Positions 8,901-17,648 of a DNA stretch of 64,000 nt are shown one piece after another. The notes beneath the pieces are model-generated. The model was given only the letters and a program-made list of their open reading frames with translations. It was not told the DNA's origin and searched no databases. The first letter of the stretch is position 1. Every line of letters begins with the position of its first letter. Source of the stretch: an uncultured Ectothiorhodospiraceae bacterium (GTDB lineage: Bacteria; Pseudomonadota; Gammaproteobacteria; Nitrococcales; Nitrococcaceae); the NCBI GenBank assembly GCA_913055565.1, contig CAJXKP010000008.1:17598-81597 (forward strand), written 5' to 3'. The translations under genes and the position numbers were made by a program.

Positions 8901-9426
8901 GGTCGAGGATGGAGCCGCGGACGGCGAACTCGCCATGCTCCATGACCTCGGAGACACAGCGATACCCAGCGGCCTCCAGCCGGGCGCGCATGCTGTCGAG
9001 CGACAACTGATCGCCGGTGTGCAAACGGATGACCCGCGCATCCAGGAAGTCACGCGGGGCGAGGCGTTGCATCAGCGTGCTAACCGGAACGAGGAGGGCG
9101 CCGTGCCGTGTTTGAGGCAGCGCGTTCAGTGTGCGTAAGCGCTGGGAGATGATGTCCTGATGGGGCGAGAAGACATCGTAGGGCAGCGTCTCCCAGTCCG
9201 GCATGATCGCCAGGCTCAACTGCGGCGCGAAGAAGGCGAGCTCGTCGTGGAGATAGCGCGCCTGCTGGGCGCTGGCCGTGACGATAACGGTCAGCTCGGG
9301 GCCGTTCTCGGCGGCTCGTGCCAGCGCCAGCGTGGCAGCACTGCCAGGCAGCGCGAACCAGTCGCGGCGGTCACCCGGTGTTTCCGGGACGCTGGGGTCG
9401 AGAAGGTTGTTTCGGTTGTCTGTCAT
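5959..9426 (-). CDS. mfd: transcription-repair coupling factor Mfd
   Basis: An 1155-residue ATP-dependent translocase that removes RNA polymerase stalled at DNA damage and recruits UvrA. In order: UvrB-like N-terminal module; RNA-polymerase-interacting domain with VVHEDHGVGRYKGLESL (near residue 490); helicase module with Walker A GDVGFGKTEVA (near 635), DEEH box in IVDEEHRFGV (near 735) and the HQLRGRVGRS motif VI; C-terminal TRCF domain. I place the start at the ATG at 9426 (MTDNRNNLLD), because the longer open frame upstream adds unrelated residues; length then matches the family. Divergent from bioA and coupled to csiV. Confidence 0.96.
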   Translation of the reverse strand: MTDNRNNLLDPSVPETPGDRRDWFALPGSAATLALARAAENGPELTVIVTASAQQARYLHDELAFFAPQLSLAIMPDWETLPYDVFSPHQDIISQRLRTLNALPQTRHGALLVPVSTLMQRLAPRDFLDARVIRLHTGDQLSLDSMRARLEAAGYRCVSEVMEHGEFAVRGSILDLFPMGSDQPIRIDLFDDEIDTLRLFEPESQRSGERVPSIELLPAREFPTDEEGIRVFRRNFRATFEGDPGDSLVYYEISERRWPSGIEYYLPLFFEHTATLFDYLPAGGRIFRVGDIDEQLDTDWHQINERYEQRRHDRERPLLAPDQLFLPPDEVRAWFNHHPQVALHHTDDAPGRARDQVFPAKPLPDLRGQPQADNPLSALARWLDDYSGRVLFIAETAGRRESLLERLKTLGHRPKRVESWQEFLTEDSASAITIAPLETGFVLPDNGLAIVPEDALFAERPTQRRRQQQRERDPDAIIRDLTDLSIDAPVVHEDHGVGRYKGLESLVVGDMTTEFLTIEYAGGDRLYVPVSSLNLVSRYTGMDSDNAPLHRLGGEQWERAKRKAAEKARDVAAELLDIYARRAAQKGHAHELPEDEYQRFAAQFPFEETPDQQQAIDAVVQDLRSEQPMDRVICGDVGFGKTEVAMRGAFVGVQSGHQVAVLVPTTLLAQQHYQNFCDRFADWPVRVELLSRFRSTKEQNAVLADLAAGDVDIVIGTHKLLQNNVEFQNLGLLIVDEEHRFGVRQKEKLKSLRANLDILTLTATPIPRTLNMSLAAIRDLSIIATPPARRLAVKTFVNEWNEGLIQEALQRELHRGGQVYFLHNDLDSIDRIARELEELVPEARIRIAHGRMRERELERVMLDFYHQRFNVLVCSTIIESGIDVPSANTIVINRADRFGLAQLHQLRGRVGRSHHRAYAYLLAPPRRSMTGDAVKRLDAISSLEDLGIGFALASHDLEIRGAGELLGEGQSGQIQEVGFSLYTDLLDRAVEDLRSGNEPSLEQPLRHGTEVDLHIPALLPEDYLPDVHTRLVQYKRVANADSEASLHELQVEMVDRFGRLPEPAQNLFRVTELKLWAHRLGIQRIEAGPRGGMMDFTDAPAVDTGALVSLVQNHPNSYRLDGEKRLRFQLATDDPDERIRGVSGLLQVLENREAA

Positions 9427-9656
9427 GCGCCTGGCGTCGGTGCGTTGGACGTTGCTCGATGAAGGCAACGCGCTCGCGGATGGCACCGTGATTCTAAGCC
9501 ACGCTACTGAATTTATCCACGCTTGGCCGCTCCAGTGAATCTGGTAGCCCTTGGGGCGTGCCGCCCTGCTGTGGTGTTCGGCGCTGGGGCGTCGCCGCCT
9601 ACCCGCGGTGTATGTAGAATGCGCGCTGGACGAGTTGAGCAAGTGGGACGAGGGTC

Positions 9657-10934
9657 TTGGACTGGCTCGAGCGGGAACGGCAACAGGTCTGGCATCCCTA
9701 TGCCCCGATGGTGGATCCGCCGCCGGTCTACCCGGTGCGCGAGGCCCATGGCGTTCGGCTGACCCTTGAGGACGGCCGGGAGCTCATCGATGGCATGGCG
9801 TCATGGTGGTGCGCCATCCACGGCTACAATCACCCTCGGCTCAATGAGGCTGTGACTGGGCAGTTGGGTCGTATGGCGCACGTAATGTTCGGCGGCCTGA
9901 CGCACCGACCGGCTGCCGACCTGGCTGACAGGCTGGTCGAGCTGACGCCGGAGCCATTGGACAAGGTCTTCTTCTGCGACTCCGGATCCGTGTCCGTGGA
10001 GGTGGCGCTCAAGATGGCGGTCCAGTACTGGCAGGCGCGCGGGCACACCAAGCGCCATCGCATACTGACCGTCCGGAATGGCTATCATGGCGATACCGCG
10101 GGGGCCATGTCGGTCTGCGATCCGGTCAATGGCATGCATCATCTGTTCTCGGCCGTGCTCCCGGAGCGGCTTTTCGCGCCGGCCCCGGATTGCCCGACGG
10201 ATGACGATTTCAATGATTCCTGCATCCAGGGGGTGCGCGATCAGCTAGCGGCCTATGCCGGTGAGGTGGCCGCCGTGATCATCGAGCCGTTGGTGCAAGG
10301 CGCGGGTGGCATGCGGTTCCACTGTCCCCGCTACCTACAGCGTCTAAGGCAACTCTGTGACGAGCACGGCGTGCTCCTCATCTTCGATGAGATCGCCACC
10401 GGATTCGGGCGCACGGGGCATCTATTCGCCTGCCAGGGGGCCGGGGTCACCCCGGATATCCTGTGCCTCGGCAAGGCGCTCACCGGCGGCTACATGACCT
10501 TGGCGGCCACCCTGACGACCCGCGAGGTCAGTGACACGCTATCCTCCGGTGATCCAGGGGCCTTCATGCACGGGCCGACCTTTATGGCCAACCCGTTGGC
10601 TTGCGCCGTCGCCAACGCGAGCATCGACGAGCTGATCAACTCGCCTTGGCAGGCCAATATCGCGCGCATCGAGAACGGATTGCGTCGCGGGCTGGCGCCG
10701 GCGCGTGAGCTTTCCAACGTCACGGATGTCCGCTGTTTCGGCGCCATCGGCGTAATCGAGATGACCGAGGCCGCGGCCATGCACTGGATGCAACCGGCGC
10801 TCGTTCGCCGCGGTGTCTGGGTGCGCCCATTCGGCAGGTTGGTCTACGTTATGCCGCCGTTCGTTATGACGGACGGCGATCTGGCGTCGCTGACGAGCGC
10901 CATGGTCGAGACCGTCGCCGAGGCCGCGGCCTAG
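9657..10934 (+). CDS. bioA: adenosylmethionine-8-amino-7-oxononanoate aminotransferase
   Basis: PLP enzyme of biotin synthesis that makes 7,8-diaminopelargonate, using S-adenosylmethionine as amino donor. The 425-residue protein shows the family start QVWHPYAPM, the substrate-site GMASWWCAIHGYNHP, FFCDSGSVSVEVALKM, the PLP-contacting LIFDEIATGFGRTG and the Schiff-base lysine in LCLGKALTGGY. The start is a TTG at 9657 with ACGAGGG just upstream; no better ATG exists. No other bio genes are in the window, so it stands apart from any bioBFCD cluster. A GGCGGC/GCCGCC stem (11047-11072) lies in the 193-nt gap that follows. Confidence 0.95.
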   Translation: MDWLERERQQVWHPYAPMVDPPPVYPVREAHGVRLTLEDGRELIDGMASWWCAIHGYNHPRLNEAVTGQLGRMAHVMFGGLTHRPAADLADRLVELTPEPLDKVFFCDSGSVSVEVALKMAVQYWQARGHTKRHRILTVRNGYHGDTAGAMSVCDPVNGMHHLFSAVLPERLFAPAPDCPTDDDFNDSCIQGVRDQLAAYAGEVAAVIIEPLVQGAGGMRFHCPRYLQRLRQLCDEHGVLLIFDEIATGFGRTGHLFACQGAGVTPDILCLGKALTGGYMTLAATLTTREVSDTLSSGDPGAFMHGPTFMANPLACAVANASIDELINSPWQANIARIENGLRRGLAPARELSNVTDVRCFGAIGVIEMTEAAAMHWMQPALVRRGVWVRPFGRLVYVMPPFVMTDGDLASLTSAMVETVAEAAA

Positions 10935-11127
10935 GACGAGCCCGTGGCGGCCGAAACGGGAGTGGTTCGGTTAGGGGAGGTGAAGCCATGCGATGTCGAT
11001 GAGCCTACGAGCGTCGCGATACACCACCGGAGACAGTAACGAGTAAGGCGGCGGGTTGGCGTTTTAGCCGCCAGTGTGCCGCCGGTGCGGGCGTTGCCGC
11101 ATGCCAGCCAGACGGGATCGATGAGCG

Positions 11128-12051
11128 ATGAACGACGAGTTGCAATATCAGCTATTACCTAACCGCCCCCTGGAACAGGCGGACGTGTTGATTCAGCCGT
11201 TACCGCACGAGCTGACCGTATCCTATAAATCGGGTACACGTAATGGGCCCGAGGCCATCCTCATCGCAACAGATCAGCTGGAGTTCTACGAGGAAGACGG
11301 TGGTTGGTCGCCGTTTAAACACATGGGGGTGCGTGTGCTGCCGGCGGTCGATAAGCGGCTCTATGAGGACAACGCCGACTTCCATCAGCGATTGACCCAG
11401 TACGCCCGGGACTTGCCCGAGGATGCCCTGTTGCTATCGCTGGGTGGCGAGCACTCGGTAACGGCTTCCCTCGTCGCTGGGCGGCTCCGAGAGCCGGGAA
11501 CGGTGGTCCATGTTGATGCCCACGCCGATTTAAGGTCGCATTTCGAGGGCAGCGCGTTCAGTCACGCCAGCCCGATGCACCAGATCCGCGAGGCCGGCCA
11601 TGGCATCATCATGGCGGGCGTTCGCTCGCTCATGGATGCCGAGGCGGAGCGCATCGCCGCCGATCCGGCGATCCGTTGCTACAGCGACCGGGCGCTGCAC
11701 GACGATGCCAGCTGGCAGGCACTACTCGCTGAGCTGAGCGAGTTGCGCGGACCGGTTTATCTGACGGTTGATCTGGACGCGATGCAGCCGGGGCAGGCAC
11801 CCGGGGTGGGCACACCGCAGCCCGGTGGCCTCGGCTGGTATCAACTGTTGGCCATCGTGGAAGCCGTGATGGGGAATGCGAACGTCCGCATCGCCGGCTG
11901 CGATATCGTTGAGATGATCCCGGAGGCCAGCTGCGTCACGGACATGATAGCCGCTAAGCTATCGCAGAAGATGATCTCGAACTGGGGCCGTTGTCAGGGC
12001 TTCCCAGTCCGTCCGGCCGATGGCAGCCAGGCGGAGGTCGATTACGAGTGA
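11128..12051 (+). CDS. speB: agmatinase/ureohydrolase family enzyme
   Basis: A 307-residue ureohydrolase, most likely agmatinase (agmatine to putrescine plus urea). Metal-binding motifs of the arginase fold are present in order: LGGEHSVT, VHVDAHADLR, the SHASPM loop (usually SHG) and LTVDLDAMQPGQAPGVGTPQPGG, with the two Mn-binding Asp residues kept. The second half of that last motif reads AMQP rather than the usual A/G-DP. Substrate choice among agmatine, guanidinobutyrate and formiminoglutamate cannot be fixed by eye. No arginine decarboxylase gene is nearby. The 137 nt after the gene hold no frame I would call. Confidence 0.85.
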   Translation: MNDELQYQLLPNRPLEQADVLIQPLPHELTVSYKSGTRNGPEAILIATDQLEFYEEDGGWSPFKHMGVRVLPAVDKRLYEDNADFHQRLTQYARDLPEDALLLSLGGEHSVTASLVAGRLREPGTVVHVDAHADLRSHFEGSAFSHASPMHQIREAGHGIIMAGVRSLMDAEAERIAADPAIRCYSDRALHDDASWQALLAELSELRGPVYLTVDLDAMQPGQAPGVGTPQPGGLGWYQLLAIVEAVMGNANVRIAGCDIVEMIPEASCVTDMIAAKLSQKMISNWGRCQGFPVRPADGSQAEVDYE

Positions 12052-12188
12052 GACGAGCCCCACCGGGCGACTGCTGTCGATGCTGGCTGATGGCGGTCCA
12101 CCCAGGCCGCTAGGGGGCTCGCTAGCTCGGCTGCTACCGGCCGGCAGCGGGCTCCAGGCCAGGCCGAGCGGGCTAGTAGCGTCGGCGG

Positions 12189-12455
12189 CTACCGCTGGGC
12201 GACGGCATGGATAACGCGATCTTGCTCGAAGTACACGGTAAATTGCGGATAAACCCAGCGGGTGATCGGCGGCTCGCCCACCGGTCCTCTAACCTGCTGG
12301 GGCTGGCCGTGGCGCTGTTTGACCTGCTCCATGGTCTTGCCGCGAGTGATCTCGATGCCCTCTGATGCGCGAACGCGATCGACCAGCAGATCCTCGGCCA
12401 CGGCCGGTGTCGCGAGCATCGTCGCTATGAACGCTATCGTTGCGTAGGATCGCAT
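12189..12455 (-). CDS. small exported protein, conserved hypothetical
   Basis: An 88-residue protein with a clear signal peptide (MRSYATIAFIATMLATPAVAED, cleavage after AVA). The mature part has the pattern LLVDRVRASEGIEITRGKTMEQVKQRHG then PITRWVYPQFTVYFE and VIHAV. I know this pattern from unnamed gammaproteobacterial periplasmic proteins, and the ITRGKTMEQVKQRHGQP part recalls the SmpA/BamE-like fold, but no function is established. A GGGAGG site 7 nt before the ATG at 12455 decides the start over an upstream ATG at 12470. Divergent from sfsA with 77 nt between them. Confidence 0.75.
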   Translation of the reverse strand: MRSYATIAFIATMLATPAVAEDLLVDRVRASEGIEITRGKTMEQVKQRHGQPQQVRGPVGEPPITRWVYPQFTVYFEQDRVIHAVAQR

Positions 12456-12532
12456 GTCTTTGCCTCCCATTGATTATGCGGGAGGATAGCAGCGTCCGTG
12501 GTCGCACTAAACCGCTACCCAGGCCGTCATTG

Positions 12533-13252
12533 ATGCGTTTCGAGCAAACCCTCCAGTGCGCCCACCTGCGTCAGCGCTACAAGCGCTTCCTGGCCGATGT
12601 TGTGTGGCCGGATGGCAGCACGACGACCTGCCACTGCCCGAACACCGGCTCGATGCTAGGTTGCGCGGCGCCGGGCTCGCGGATCTGGCTGAGCCAGGCC
12701 ACTAACCCGCGACGCAAGTATGCCTACACCTGGGAGCTCGTGGAGGTGGCGTCAGGGGCCTTGGTGGGGGTTCATACGGGGCGCACCAACTCTCTTATTC
12801 GCGAAGCCATCGACGGCGGCTTGCTCCCCGAACTCGACGCTTATAATGAGCTACGCGCTGAGATCAACGTGCCGCAGGCGCCCATGCGGGCCGATTTTCG
12901 GCTGCGCGACACGACGCGGCAACGCGCGGCATTCGTGGAGGTAAAAAACGTGACGGCCGCCGTGGATGACCAAGGTGTGGCGGTCTTTCCGGACGCCGTT
13001 AGTGATCGTGGCCGGCGGCATCTGGAGGTGCTGACGGATCTGGTCCAGGCCGAGGGCTACCAGGCCGCGACGGTCTTTTGCGCCCAGCGCGGGGACGTCA
13101 CCCGGGTCGAGCCAGCTGATACGATTGATCCGGCTTACGGGCGCGCTCTGCGGCAGGCGGCCGCGGCTGGTGTTGAGCTGATCGGGGTAGGCGCGAGCGT
13201 CAGTCCCGACGGTATTGCCGTGGATCGCCGTATCCCGGTGAGGCTTCCCTGA
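12533..13252 (+). CDS. sfsA: sugar fermentation stimulation protein homologue SfsA
   Basis: A 239-residue SfsA protein. It starts MRFEQTLQCAHLRQRYKRFLADV, continues with CHCPNTGSMLGCAAPGS, the RKYAYTWELVE strand, GRTNSLIREAI and the nuclease-like core RAAFVEVKNVTA followed by FPDAVSDRGRRHLEVLTDL. E. coli SfsA was reported as a DNA-binding protein affecting maltose metabolism; the EVKN core resembles PD-(D/E)xK nucleases, and its true activity is unsettled. Start chosen by homology at 12533; longer frames upstream run into the divergent gene's promoter region. Confidence 0.92.
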   Translation: MRFEQTLQCAHLRQRYKRFLADVVWPDGSTTTCHCPNTGSMLGCAAPGSRIWLSQATNPRRKYAYTWELVEVASGALVGVHTGRTNSLIREAIDGGLLPELDAYNELRAEINVPQAPMRADFRLRDTTRQRAAFVEVKNVTAAVDDQGVAVFPDAVSDRGRRHLEVLTDLVQAEGYQAATVFCAQRGDVTRVEPADTIDPAYGRALRQAAAAGVELIGVGASVSPDGIAVDRRIPVRLP

Positions 13253-13281
13253 ACCGATAGTAACTAAGAGACGCTACTAGG

Positions 13282-14577
13282 ATGTCATCATCATTCGCTG
13301 CCGCCTTAGGCGCCTTAGGTCGTCCGCTGCGCGCGCTGGCGCTGCCGTTGTTTATCGGCTGGCGCTATACGCGGGCCAAGCGGCGCCGGGGGTTCTTGTC
13401 GTTCATCTCCGTGCTCTCGACGGCGGGGATCGCGATCGGCGTCATGGTCCTCATCGTTGTGATGTCGGTGATGAACGGCTTCGAGCAGGAGCTACGATCG
13501 CGGATCCTGGCGATGGTGTCCCACGCCACTGTCCAGGCCTTCGACGACAACATGCAGGACTGGCAGAAGGTTAGTGACCAATTGCTCGCTCGCCCACGGG
13601 TCCGTGGGGCAGCGCCCTTCGTCAGGGGGCAGGTCATGCTCACGCATCGCTCCGAAGTCAAGGGCGCGCGCCTACGCGGGATCATCCCGGAGCGCGAGCG
13701 CCAGGTCTCGGAGGCCTTGAGTAGCTTAACCCAAGGCGATGCCGAGGCCCTGAAACCGGGGAGTTTCCGGGTCATACTCGGCAGCGGGCTCGCGCGTAGC
13801 CTCGGCCTCGAGGTGGGCGACAAGGTTACCGTCGTGACGCCGGAGGCGCGTATGTCGGTCGCTGGTATTACACCCCGCGTGCGGCGCTTCACGGTAGGCG
13901 GGGTATTCGACGTTGATATGGCGCGTTACGACAGTACGCTTGCGTTTATCCATCTCGCCGACGCCCAGGCATTGTTTCGCGCGGGCAGCAGCGTTACCGG
14001 GATACGGCTCGAATTCGACGATCTGTTCGCGGCGCCTGGGTTGGCCCGGGAGGCGGCGCAATCCCTGGATGGGCTCTATCGCGTCTCCGATTGGACCCAA
14101 CAGAATCGGCAGTTCTTCCGGGCGGTCCAGACCGAGAAGACCATGATGTTCATCATCCTGATGTTCATTATGGGCATCGCGGCGTTCAACATCATATCCA
14201 CCCTAGTCATGATGGTGACGGATAAGCAGGCGGATATTGCAATCCTGCGCACACTCGGTGCGACGCCCCGCATGATCATGGCTGTGTTTATTATTCAGGG
14301 CGCGATTATAGGGACCGTGGGCATGGTGCTAGGCGTGGCGCTCGGTGTTGTTATCGGTCTCAACGTCGAGAGCATCGTACCGGCTGTTGAGGGCCTATTC
14401 GGCGTTCAATTCATACCGAAAAGCGTTTACCTTATCAGCGACTTACCGTCCAAAGTTGAGATAGCGGATGTGGTCTGGACCGCACTCGCTGCCTTGATTC
14501 TGTCGCTTCTGGCGACGCTCTACCCGGCGTGGCGCGCGGCGCGCACTGCCCCAGCGGAGGCCCTTCGCCATGACTGA
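13282..14577 (+). CDS. lolC: lipoprotein-releasing ABC transporter permease (LolC/LolE/LolF type)
   Basis: Inner-membrane permease that extracts outer-membrane lipoproteins and passes them to LolA. The 431-residue protein has the FtsX-family layout: one N-terminal membrane segment (about 44-66, after WRYTRAKRRRGFLSFISV), a large periplasmic domain, and three C-terminal membrane segments starting near 285. Its last 8 nt overlap lolD. E. coli has lolC-lolD-lolE; here no second permease follows lolD, so this may be the single-subunit (LolF-type) homodimeric permease. A second copy elsewhere cannot be excluded. Confidence 0.9.
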   Translation: MSSSFAAALGALGRPLRALALPLFIGWRYTRAKRRRGFLSFISVLSTAGIAIGVMVLIVVMSVMNGFEQELRSRILAMVSHATVQAFDDNMQDWQKVSDQLLARPRVRGAAPFVRGQVMLTHRSEVKGARLRGIIPERERQVSEALSSLTQGDAEALKPGSFRVILGSGLARSLGLEVGDKVTVVTPEARMSVAGITPRVRRFTVGGVFDVDMARYDSTLAFIHLADAQALFRAGSSVTGIRLEFDDLFAAPGLAREAAQSLDGLYRVSDWTQQNRQFFRAVQTEKTMMFIILMFIMGIAAFNIISTLVMMVTDKQADIAILRTLGATPRMIMAVFIIQGAIIGTVGMVLGVALGVVIGLNVESIVPAVEGLFGVQFIPKSVYLISDLPSKVEIADVVWTALAALILSLLATLYPAWRAARTAPAEALRHD

Positions 14578-15259
14578 GCATGGTTTCACCATTCGTTGTG
14601 AGGGCGTATCCCGGACGTTCGCCAGTGGTCCCGAGCCGGTTAGCGTGCTCGATGACATCCAAATGGCCGTCGCCGCGGGCGAGCAAGTGGCGGTGGTCGG
14701 GCGTTCGGGGGCCGGCAAGAGCACCCTGCTGCATGTACTTGGCGGCTTAGAATCGCCGGACGCGGGTCAGGTATTTGTCGACGGCGAGGCCATGAATCGG
14801 CTCGGCGCGGTGGCGCGCGGCCGCTTGCGCAACCGGGCGCTGGGCTTTATCTATCAGTTCCATCATCTGCTGCCCGAGTTCACGGCCTTGGATAATGTTG
14901 CTATGCCGTTGTTGATCCGTGGCATGGGCCGTAGTGAGGCGCGTGAGCGCGCTCGTGGTGTCCTCGGGGATATCGGGCTGGGCGAGCGCGTCGCCCACAT
15001 GCCCTCGGAGCTATCGGGGGGTGAGCGCCAGCGCGTAGCCATCGCGCGGGCGCTGGTGACGCGCCCGCGCTGCATCCTCGCCGATGAGCCGACGGGTAAT
15101 CTGGACCGGCAAACCGCTAACCGGGTTTTCGAGCGTTTCCAGGACAGCAATCGCCAGTACGGCAGCGCGGTTGTCATGGTGACCCACGACACTGAACTCG
15201 CGGAGCGCATGGATCGCATTGTCTATTTGGATGATGGCAAGATCAGCTCTGAGGCGTAG
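14570..15259 (+). CDS. lolD: lipoprotein-releasing ABC transporter ATPase LolD
   Basis: A 229-residue ABC ATPase that powers lipoprotein release. Walker A is GRSGAGKST, the Q-loop region reads YQFHHLLPEFTALDNVAMP, the signature is LSGGERQRVAIARAL and Walker B is CILADEPTGNLD, followed by the switch histidine in VTHD. The LPEFTALDNV and EPTGNLD wording is typical of the LolD/MacB group. Start overlaps the end of the permease gene by 8 nt, so the two are translationally coupled. Confidence 0.94.
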   Translation: MTEHGFTIRCEGVSRTFASGPEPVSVLDDIQMAVAAGEQVAVVGRSGAGKSTLLHVLGGLESPDAGQVFVDGEAMNRLGAVARGRLRNRALGFIYQFHHLLPEFTALDNVAMPLLIRGMGRSEARERARGVLGDIGLGERVAHMPSELSGGERQRVAIARALVTRPRCILADEPTGNLDRQTANRVFERFQDSNRQYGSAVVMVTHDTELAERMDRIVYLDDGKISSEA

Positions 15260-15290
15260 TCGCGCGATCCAATAGTGACGGACGTGAGCT

Positions 15291-17645
15291 ATGACAGCAG
15301 GGATGCTGGCCTTCGTTGGCGGTCTTGTTATCAGCCTAAATGTCCCGGTAGGCATCGCGGCGTGGCTCCTGCCGGCGCTAGCGATGCTGACGGTGCTCGT
15401 AGTAAGCCCCGTCGGGTTGGCGCGTCCCATGGGCTGGCTGGGCGTGGGGGTTCTCTGGGGGGCCGGGGCGCTGGCACTCATGCAAGGGGCAAGGCCGCCA
15501 CGAGATAGCACGCCAGCGGACGTAACGGTTACCGGTGAGATCGCCGGGTTGGTCGAGCGCGACGGGGAGCGTACCCGCTTCGAGCTGCAGCCGCATGAGA
15601 TAAGCCCCTATCCGCCCGGTCGACGCCTGCCTCGATCTATCCGTGTTAGCTGGTACGGCGAGGATCGCGGCAACGTGACACCCGGCGAGCACTGGCGTCT
15701 GGCGTTGCGTCTCGAGCGACCGCGGGGCCTGATGAATCCGGTCCCTTTCGACTACGAACGCTATCTGTCGGCTCGCCGCATCGATGCCGAGGCCTATGTG
15801 CGCGATGCCGCGGCATCGCAACGCTTGGACGGCGGTAACGCCCTGGCCGGAATGCGTGCCCGTATCGCCGACGCCCTTATGCGGCATGCCGAGGACCAAA
15901 TGGGCACGGCGGTCTGGCGAGCGATCACTGTTGGCGATCGCCGTGGGCTCGATGATGCCGCCTGGGAGACACTGCGGCAGACGGGCACAGCCCACCTGGT
16001 TGCGATCTCCGGTCTCCACATCGGACTGGTCGCGGGGATCGGGTGGTTGGCAGGTCGCTGGATCGTTCGCGCTCTACCACGGTTGAGCGTGTGGCTCCCG
16101 GCGCCATGGCTGGGCGCCGTCATAGCGATCGCTACCGCCGGTGCCTATGCCCAACTGGCCGGTTGGGCACTGCCGACGCTGCGCGCGCTTGTCATGCTGG
16201 TGCTGGTTGCGGTAGCGGTCATGGCGCGCCGACGCTGGTCGCTTATGCGGCTGCTCGCTTTCGCCATGGCCGCAATAGCCGCTGCCCATCCCTGGAGCCT
16301 GCTGAGTGCCGGGTTTTGGCTGTCCTTTGGGGCGGTGGGGCTAATCCTGGTCGGTATCAAGACGGCGCCCGTTGGCACAGGCCGGACGGCGCTGATGCTT
16401 CGGCTCCAGTGCCTTCTCTCGTTGGGTATGGCAGTCCTGACGCTATGCTTTTTCGGGCAGGCGGCCTGGTTGTCCCTGCCGGTTAATCTAATCGCTATCC
16501 CCGTTTTCTCGTTGGTCCTCGTTCCGCTTTCGCTGATTACCGCGTTGGTTGTCATGACCTTCCCCGGAACCCTCGTCGCGCATGTCGGCGGGCGTACCAC
16601 GAGCGCGCTCCTGCAGGGCTCGATGGATAGCCTCACCCGCGTCGCTGAACTCGGTGGTGCTATTGAGCCGGCCACGGCCGGTAGCCTCGCGTTGGCGCTC
16701 ATGGTGGTGCTGGTAGGCGTTTTCCTGCGGGGGCTCATGCCATTGCCGGTGACGGTTGGGGTCGGGCTAGCCCTGATGATGCCGACAGTGCTGCCGACTA
16801 GCGGCATAAGCCTGCGTCTGACGGTGCTCGAGGTCGGTCAAGGAACGGCCGCCGTCGTTGCCATGCCGGGCTACACGTTGGTCTACGACACGGGGCCGGC
16901 GTGGGGGGATAGCTCGGCGGCGCGGTTTAGCCTGTGGCCCTATCTCAAGGCGCGGGGGCGCCGCCGCGTTGATCATGTCATCATCAGCCATGATGATCGG
17001 GATCACGCTGGCGGGTGGCCGCTGCTGCGCGAGCGCTTGGATTATCAGCGGATCCTCGTCGGCGAGGAGGCTAGTCGGGGCGAGGAACGATGTCATGCCG
17101 GCCAGCGCTGGCAGCGTGGACCGGCCACCTTCCGTGTGCTGTGGCCGCCACGAGCCAAAGATCTCAGCGGCAATGCTAGCTCTTGTGTCCTGCTGATCGA
17201 GATCGCCGGCCAACGCTTGTTGCTCACCGGCGATATCGGCCGCGAGCAGGAAGCGAAGATCGCCGATCGCCTCAACCAACCCGTGGACGCCATGCTCGTG
17301 CCGCATCACGGCAGTGGTGATGCCTCCTCAAGCCCCTTCGTCGAGGCCGTCGCCCCGGCTATCGCTATCGTCTCCAGCGGCTACAACAACGCCTACGGGC
17401 TTCCCGATCCCGACATTGTTCGGCGTTATCGCTGTCGAGGCGCTCGGGTACTGACGACGGGGCGCCACGGCGCCGTGACAGTGACCGTGGATGCCGAGGG
17501 CGCACGCGTTGTGACGGCGCAACGCGGCGCCGCGCGGCGCTTCTATCACGAGGGGTTGCGCCAGACTGCCTTTCAAGGCCCGGAGCCCATCGAGTATGAT
17601 CCCAGGCCAAACAACATCCGTGCTTGCCAACAAGGGGCGCGCTAG
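15291..17645 (+). CDS. comEC: DNA internalisation competence protein ComEC/Rec2
   Basis: Channel protein for single-stranded DNA entry during natural transformation. The 784-residue protein has an N-terminal pair of membrane helices with an OB-like periplasmic region, then the Competence domain (AISGLHIGLVAGI motif, about residues 235-250, followed by many helices to about 500), then a metallo-beta-lactamase domain starting LTVLEVGQGTA (near 506) with the metal motif SHDDRDHAGG (near 565) and a late VPHHGS. All three modules are complete. Located 31 nt after lolD, as in Pseudomonas-type synteny. Whether the cell is competent depends on pilus genes outside this window. Confidence 0.92.
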   Translation: MTAGMLAFVGGLVISLNVPVGIAAWLLPALAMLTVLVVSPVGLARPMGWLGVGVLWGAGALALMQGARPPRDSTPADVTVTGEIAGLVERDGERTRFELQPHEISPYPPGRRLPRSIRVSWYGEDRGNVTPGEHWRLALRLERPRGLMNPVPFDYERYLSARRIDAEAYVRDAAASQRLDGGNALAGMRARIADALMRHAEDQMGTAVWRAITVGDRRGLDDAAWETLRQTGTAHLVAISGLHIGLVAGIGWLAGRWIVRALPRLSVWLPAPWLGAVIAIATAGAYAQLAGWALPTLRALVMLVLVAVAVMARRRWSLMRLLAFAMAAIAAAHPWSLLSAGFWLSFGAVGLILVGIKTAPVGTGRTALMLRLQCLLSLGMAVLTLCFFGQAAWLSLPVNLIAIPVFSLVLVPLSLITALVVMTFPGTLVAHVGGRTTSALLQGSMDSLTRVAELGGAIEPATAGSLALALMVVLVGVFLRGLMPLPVTVGVGLALMMPTVLPTSGISLRLTVLEVGQGTAAVVAMPGYTLVYDTGPAWGDSSAARFSLWPYLKARGRRRVDHVIISHDDRDHAGGWPLLRERLDYQRILVGEEASRGEERCHAGQRWQRGPATFRVLWPPRAKDLSGNASSCVLLIEIAGQRLLLTGDIGREQEAKIADRLNQPVDAMLVPHHGSGDASSSPFVEAVAPAIAIVSSGYNNAYGLPDPDIVRRYRCRGARVLTTGRHGAVTVTVDAEGARVVTAQRGAARRFYHEGLRQTAFQGPEPIEYDPRPNNIRACQQGAR

Positions 17646-17648
17646 AAC

